From: Actinomycetota bacterium
Lineage (GTDB): Bacteria; Actinomycetota; Actinomycetes; S36-B12; UBA5976
DNA: 9,192 bases
Direction: 5' to 3'
Assembly (NCBI GenBank): GCA_026392535.1
Contig: JAPLBX010000098.1
Location: 1-9,192, forward strand
Shown here: piece after piece, positions 5,247 through 9,192 of the stretch
Layout: every line of letters starts with the position of its first letter
How positions within the stretch are numbered: the first letter of the stretch is position 1
Program-made: the position numbers and the translations under genes
Notes under the pieces: generated by a model
What the model was told of the DNA's origin: nothing
What the model saw: the letters and a program-made list of their open reading frames with translations, nothing else
Databases searched by the model: none

Positions 5247-7922
5247 ATGGGACACCCGAATTCGTTCAACGCAAAACTCAAGTTGACGGTCGGAAACCAA
5301 GAGTTTGAATATTTCAGCGTTAGCCATGTTCCAGGTTCAACCACCTTGCCATACACACACAAAGTGCTACTCGAAAACCTCTTACGTTGTGAGGATGGCG
5401 CAAATATCACCAGAGAACAAATAGCAGCTCTAGGAAGCTGGGATGCTTCATCTGAACCATCTGAAGAAATCCAATTCACCCCAGCACGTGTGATCATGCA
5501 AGATTTCACCGGCGTGCCATGCGTGGTCGATCTTGCAACAATGCGAGAAGCGGTCAAGGAACTTGGTGGCGATCCACAAAAGATTAATCCACTTGCTCCA
5601 GCCGAATTGGTTATTGACCATTCAGTAATTGCTGATAACTATGGTCGCAAAGATTCTTTCGATTTGAACGTCGCCGTTGAATACCAACGAAACCATGAAC
5701 GATATGTCTTTTTGCGTTGGGGTCAAAGTGCGTTTAGCGAATTCAAAGTTGTTCCACCAGGAACCGGAATTGTCCATCAAGTAAATATCGAGCATCTGGC
5801 TCGCACTGTCATGGTTCGCAATGGAGTTGCGTATCCAGATACGGTCGTTGGTACCGATTCACACACAACAATGGTTAATGGCCTTGGAGTTCTCGGATGG
5901 GGAGTCGGCGGCATTGAAGCAGAAGCGGCCATGCTCGGCCAACCAGTCTCGATGTTGATTCCACGTGTAGTTGGATTCAAGCTAGTGGGCAAGATGCCGA
6001 CAGGTGCAACTGCAACGGATTTGGTTTTGACCATTACACAATTACTTCGAAATCATGGTGTAGTCGGAAAGTTTGTTGAGTTTTATGGAGATGGTGTAGC
6101 TAGTGTGCCTTTGGCAAACCGAGCCACCATTGGCAATATGTCGCCAGAATACGGTTCGACGGCAGCAATTTTCCCAATTGATGAAGAAACGCTTCGCTAT
6201 CTAGATTTAACAGGCAGAAGCAAAGACGAAATTGCTTTGATTGAAGCATATGCTCGCAAACAGGGCATGTGGCACGATCCCCAAGCCGATACTTATGTAG
6301 AACCAATTTATAGCGAGTATTTAGAGTTAGATTTGAGCACAATTGTTCCTTCGATTGCCGGGCCAAAACGTCCTCAAGATCGAGTTGAATTATCAAAATC
6401 AAAATCCGAATTTGCAACTGCAGTAGCTGGATATACAAAGGGCGAAGCTTCAAAACGAGTTCCAGTAAAACTAGCAAACGGAACTTCAACCGAACTCAAC
6501 CACGGACATGTAGTTATTGCCTCAATTACTTCCTGTACTAATACTTCCAATCCGTCAGTCATGCTGGGAGCTGGCCTGCTCGCCAAGAATGCGGTTGAAA
6601 AGGGATTAACTTCCAAGCCATGGGTGAAAACCACGTTGGCACCAGGATCACAAGTCGTCACAGATTATTACAACAAATCCGGGCTCACTCCATACTTAGA
6701 AAACCTTGGTTTCAATCTTGTTGGCTACGGGTGTGTGACCTGCATTGGAAATAGCGGACCATTACCAGAAGAGATTTCCGCTGCAGTCAATAAAGAAGAC
6801 TTGACTGTGGTTTCAGTGTTGAGTGGTAACAGAAATTTTGAAGGGCGCATCAATCCGGATGTGAAAATGAATTACTTAGCATCCCCTCCACTAGTAATTG
6901 CTTATGCACTTGCCGGCACCATGGATTTTGACTTTGAAACAGATTCTCTGGGTGAAGACAAAGATGGCAATCCAGTCTTTCTTCGCGACATCTGGCCAAG
7001 CCCAGCCGATATTCAACAGACCATTGATGGTGCAATTGATCGCACAATGTTTACAGAACGTTACGCACATGTATTTGAAGGTGATTCTAGATGGCAAGGA
7101 TTACCAGTTCCAACTGGCGATACATTCGAATGGGATTCAAAATCCACTTATGTTCGCAAACCGCCTTATTTTGACGGCATGCAAAAAGAACCATCTCCAG
7201 TTATGGACATTTCTAGCGCTCGAGTATTGGCAATGCTTGGTGATTCAGTAACCACCGACCACATTTCACCTGCGGGTTCGATCAAAGTTGGCACACCCGC
7301 AGCTCAATATCTTGATGCAAACGGTGTTGCGAAGTCTGATTACAACTCTTATGGATCACGCCGAGGAAATCATGAAGTAATGATTCGCGGCACTTTTGCG
7401 AACATTCGCCTTAAAAACCAATTGTTAGATGGCGTTGAAGGCGGCTTCACCCGAGATTTCACTCAACCAGATGCACCTCAAGCATTTATTTACGATGCGT
7501 CAATCAATTACCAGAAAACCGAAACCCCATTGGTGATTTTGGCGGGCAAGGAATACGGTTCCGGATCTTCTCGCGACTGGGCAGCAAAGGGAACAGCACT
7601 GCTCGGAGTCAAAGTAGTTATTGCAGAATCTTACGAACGGATTCACCGTTCAAATTTGATTGGGATGGGTGTACTTCCATTGCAATTCCCAACCGGCCAA
7701 AATCGAGCATCTCTGGGCCTTAGGGGCGATGAGATTTTTGATTTCACAGGTATTGTTGAGCTAAATTCTGGCAGCACGCCAAAAACTGTTTTAGTCTCGG
7801 CAAAGAAGGCTGATGGAGTACTCGTTAGGTTCGATGCTCTAGTTCGAATCGACACACCAGGTGAAGCAGATTACTTCCGCCATGGTGGAATTTTGCAATA
7901 TGTTTTGCGTAGCTTGCTCTAG
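5247..7922 (+). CDS. acnA: Aconitate hydratase A (aconitase, AcnA/IRP1 type)
   Basis: Interconverts citrate and isocitrate via cis-aconitate in the TCA cycle (and glyoxylate shunt); cytoplasmic, needs a [4Fe-4S] cluster. The 891-residue length is typical of the AcnA/IRP1 class. The N-terminus (SFNAKLKLTVG, then LPYTHKVLLENLLR) is standard, confirming the ATG. Catalytic-domain motifs include TDSHTTM (D204, S205, H206) and GWGVGGIEAEA. Cluster ligands are C430 in SCTNTSNPSVM, and C496 and C499 in YGCVTCIGNSGPL. The swivel domain begins near GDSVTTDHISPAGS (665-678) and carries GSRRGNHEVM (703-712) and EYGSGSSRDWAAKG (769-782). Nothing looks broken. It is the third gene of the + strand run, 2 bases after the methyltransferase. 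No AcnR-type TetR regulator follows, unlike in corynebacteria. A private promoter inside the methyltransferase gene is possible but not recognisable. Confidence 0.98.
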   Translation: MGHPNSFNAKLKLTVGNQEFEYFSVSHVPGSTTLPYTHKVLLENLLRCEDGANITREQIAALGSWDASSEPSEEIQFTPARVIMQDFTGVPCVVDLATMREAVKELGGDPQKINPLAPAELVIDHSVIADNYGRKDSFDLNVAVEYQRNHERYVFLRWGQSAFSEFKVVPPGTGIVHQVNIEHLARTVMVRNGVAYPDTVVGTDSHTTMVNGLGVLGWGVGGIEAEAAMLGQPVSMLIPRVVGFKLVGKMPTGATATDLVLTITQLLRNHGVVGKFVEFYGDGVASVPLANRATIGNMSPEYGSTAAIFPIDEETLRYLDLTGRSKDEIALIEAYARKQGMWHDPQADTYVEPIYSEYLELDLSTIVPSIAGPKRPQDRVELSKSKSEFATAVAGYTKGEASKRVPVKLANGTSTELNHGHVVIASITSCTNTSNPSVMLGAGLLAKNAVEKGLTSKPWVKTTLAPGSQVVTDYYNKSGLTPYLENLGFNLVGYGCVTCIGNSGPLPEEISAAVNKEDLTVVSVLSGNRNFEGRINPDVKMNYLASPPLVIAYALAGTMDFDFETDSLGEDKDGNPVFLRDIWPSPADIQQTIDGAIDRTMFTERYAHVFEGDSRWQGLPVPTGDTFEWDSKSTYVRKPPYFDGMQKEPSPVMDISSARVLAMLGDSVTTDHISPAGSIKVGTPAAQYLDANGVAKSDYNSYGSRRGNHEVMIRGTFANIRLKNQLLDGVEGGFTRDFTQPDAPQAFIYDASINYQKTETPLVILAGKEYGSGSSRDWAAKGTALLGVKVVIAESYERIHRSNLIGMGVLPLQFPTGQNRASLGLRGDEIFDFTGIVELNSGSTPKTVLVSAKKADGVLVRFDALVRIDTPGEADYFRHGGILQYVLRSLL

Positions 7923-8006
7923 TCGAAAATTTTGGTTGTACTTTAATAACTTTGATTTACTCCAATATTTTTATTCCAGATTAAGAATTTTGGTTTAATT
8001 AAGTAT
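7923..8006. terminator. AT-rich convergent spacer with overlapping hairpin possibilities
   Basis: This spacer separates the 3' ends of acnA (+) and the ribonuclease D gene (-), so it should stop transcription from both sides. CCAATATTTTT (7962-7972) can pair with AAGAATTTTGG (7983-7993): 11 positions, one T-T mismatch, one G-U, 10-base loop, followed by TTTAATT. The same segment can instead pair with AAAATTTTGG at 7926-7935 (one mismatch). AATTTTGGTT occurs twice, at 7928-7937 and 7986-7995. The stems are almost all A-T, so stability is low. TTAATTAA at 7995-8002 is a self-complementary octamer. I see no small gene here. Confidence 0.35.
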
Positions 8007-9192
8007 TTAGTTCCGTGCAAAAAGAAGTTTGAAAAGATCTGCGCTTATCAATTGGGTTTGCCACGGTCGAGCTCCTTGCCCAAGCAGCCAATCGGTGAGT
8101 TGCGTTTCGTCACTTATATTTTCAAAGCCACTCCAGCAGAGCTGACGAATAGATTCTGGTGAAATAAGTATTTCGGGTGCAATTGCCAAATTCTCGGCCA
8201 TCTCTAGGACCGAAGGACGAACCTTTGAAAATCTTATGAATGCTTCGGGGTTCTTCTCTTCCCAAGATTTGGTTGGTGGTATTGAATTTTGGCCACTATT
8301 GAGTTTGGGCAATTCGCTTTCCTTCAAAGCCATCGCGTTTTGACGAATTTTCCACCACAAATCTGCATTAGTTTTGTGACTTCGATTCCTTAAGCTTTCT
8401 AGCATGTAAACATCACGGGCAGATTTGAGTTCAAGTTTAGAAATATCAATGATTGCGGCATCAGACAAAACTTTGCTTACTGATTTGTCTCTTTCTTTTG
8501 CAAATCTGTCACGTTCATTCCACAATTCACGGATGATGGCTAACTGCCTAGGTTGGCGAACTTTATGAATCCCGCTGGTCTTGCGCCAAGGTTCAGCGAG
8601 TGGCTTGGGAGGCTGCCAATTGACAATATTTGCAAAATCCTGTTCCGCCCAATGCAACCGGTCTTTGGCGATTAAGTCTTCAAGAAGAATTTCCCGCAAT
8701 TCAATTAGTTTTTCGACATCCAAAGCAGCATAAATCAACCAAGGTTCGGGCAGCGGACGAGTTGACCAATCTGCCGCCGAATGCTCTTTAGCCAAACTGA
8801 TGCTCATTTCAGATTCAAGTAGAGCTTGTAAACCAACCCTTGGCCTGCCAAGCAATCGACCAGCGTGCTCGGTGTCGAACAACTTAGTTGGCTTTAGGCC
8901 AAGGTCCGATAAACATGCAAGGTCTTGAGTTGCGGCATGCAATATCCATTCAACTTTCGACATTGTTTTCGATAGGTGAGAAAAATCGGTGATTGCAATT
9001 GGGTCTATTAGAAATGTTCCAGCATTTTGGCGGCGTAATTGCACCAAGTATGCACGGGCTGTGTATCTAAAACTACTTGCACGTTCCGCATCGACCGCGA
9101 TTGGCCCGGAGCCAAGATCTAGTTTTTTGCAAACTTCGATTAGCTTTTCATTTGTATCGATTACGTCAGGCAAACCTTCGGCTGGAAATTCC
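8007..9192 (-). CDS. rnd: Ribonuclease D-like 3'-5' exoribonuclease with HRDC domain (5' end beyond window)
   Basis: A DEDDy-type exonuclease that trims RNA 3' ends, as RNase D does for tRNA precursors. Numbering from the TTG at 9171-9173: Exo I D28 and E30 (AVDAERAS), Exo II H79 to D84 (HAATQDL), Exo III Y148 to D152 (YAALD). An HRDC helical nucleic-acid-binding domain follows at about 205-285, then a C-terminal region of about 100 residues ending at 388. The TTG is not a convincing start: the frame stays open to the right edge, reading EFPAEG before LPDVIDTNEKL, which resembles the usual actinobacterial N-terminus ('P-x-EG-x-P-x-V-x-DT'). The real start probably lies just past the window, so I mark the gene as partial. 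It converges on acnA. Confidence 0.93.
   Translation of the reverse strand, partial: EFPAEGLPDVIDTNEKLIEVCKKLDLGSGPIAVDAERASSFRYTARAYLVQLRRQNAGTFLIDPIAITDFSHLSKTMSKVEWILHAATQDLACLSDLGLKPTKLFDTEHAGRLLGRPRVGLQALLESEMSISLAKEHSAADWSTRPLPEPWLIYAALDVEKLIELREILLEDLIAKDRLHWAEQDFANIVNWQPPKPLAEPWRKTSGIHKVRQPRQLAIIRELWNERDRFAKERDKSVSKVLSDAAIIDISKLELKSARDVYMLESLRNRSHKTNADLWWKIRQNAMALKESELPKLNSGQNSIPPTKSWEEKNPEAFIRFSKVRPSVLEMAENLAIAPEILISPESIRQLCWSGFENISDETQLTDWLLGQGARPWQTQLISADLFKLLFARN

Noticed and set aside
5190..5330. Frameshift hiding the missing methyltransferase tail
   Set aside because: I read the alternative frames after the catalytic cysteine and found no D-x-FP-x-T-x-HVE-like peptide; the downstream sequence is a normal aconitase N-terminus.
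6100..6489. 129-residue minus-strand open frame inside acnA
   Set aside because: A leucine-rich shadow frame opposite conserved aconitase codons, with no start signal or family resemblance.
1..9192. CRISPR array, insertion sequence, prophage, tRNA or defence island
   Set aside because: Coding density is near complete with housekeeping families in conserved order; no repeat arrays, transposase motifs or unexplained long gaps were seen.

Overview
The window looks like a piece of a low- to mid-GC actinobacterial chromosome. The proteins are actinobacterial in character: a DUF3159 membrane protein, a CeoB/CeoC (TrkA) pair, and a ribonuclease D reading VAVDAERAS-like in its first motif. The base composition is clearly AT-richer than Streptomyces or Mycobacterium. 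Tight packing, short spacers, overlapping start/stop codons and GTG starts fit a streamlined genome such as the freshwater acI/Nanopelagicales group. That lineage assignment is an inference. From memory, gene order and orientation match the Mycobacterium tuberculosis block Rv2694c-Rv2689c (OB-fold protein, DUF3159, ceoC, ceoB, permease, TRAM methyltransferase).

Layout: 1-50 is the tail of an OB-fold protein gene on +, overlapping by ATGA the DUF3159 membrane protein gene (47-691, +). A pair of potassium-regulatory RCK/TrkA genes faces it on the minus strand (ceoB 2038-1379, then ceoC 1373-711). A 75-base divergent spacer separates ceoB from a + strand run: a KimA/KUP-like potassium transporter (2114-4144), a TRAM-type 23S rRNA/tRNA uracil methyltransferase (4141-5244), and aconitase (5247-7922). 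These three genes overlap or nearly touch. An AT-rich convergent spacer (7923-8006) follows, then ribonuclease D (8007 to the right edge, minus strand, 5' end cut by the window).

How the genes fit together: the left half is a potassium-homeostasis module, with two NAD/nucleotide-sensing RCK subunits divergent from a proton-coupled K+ transporter. The usual label for this permease would be 'amino acid permease', but residues that form the K+ and H+ sites in Bacillus KimA are all present. The right half is housekeeping: RNA modification, the TCA cycle and RNA processing.

The two most notable points are the K+ assignment of the permease and the methyltransferase, which stops 13 residues after its catalytic cysteine. 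It therefore lacks the C-terminal strand with the conserved glutamate found across the RumA/TrmA family. I found no mobile element, CRISPR array, RNA gene or clearly new defence system.
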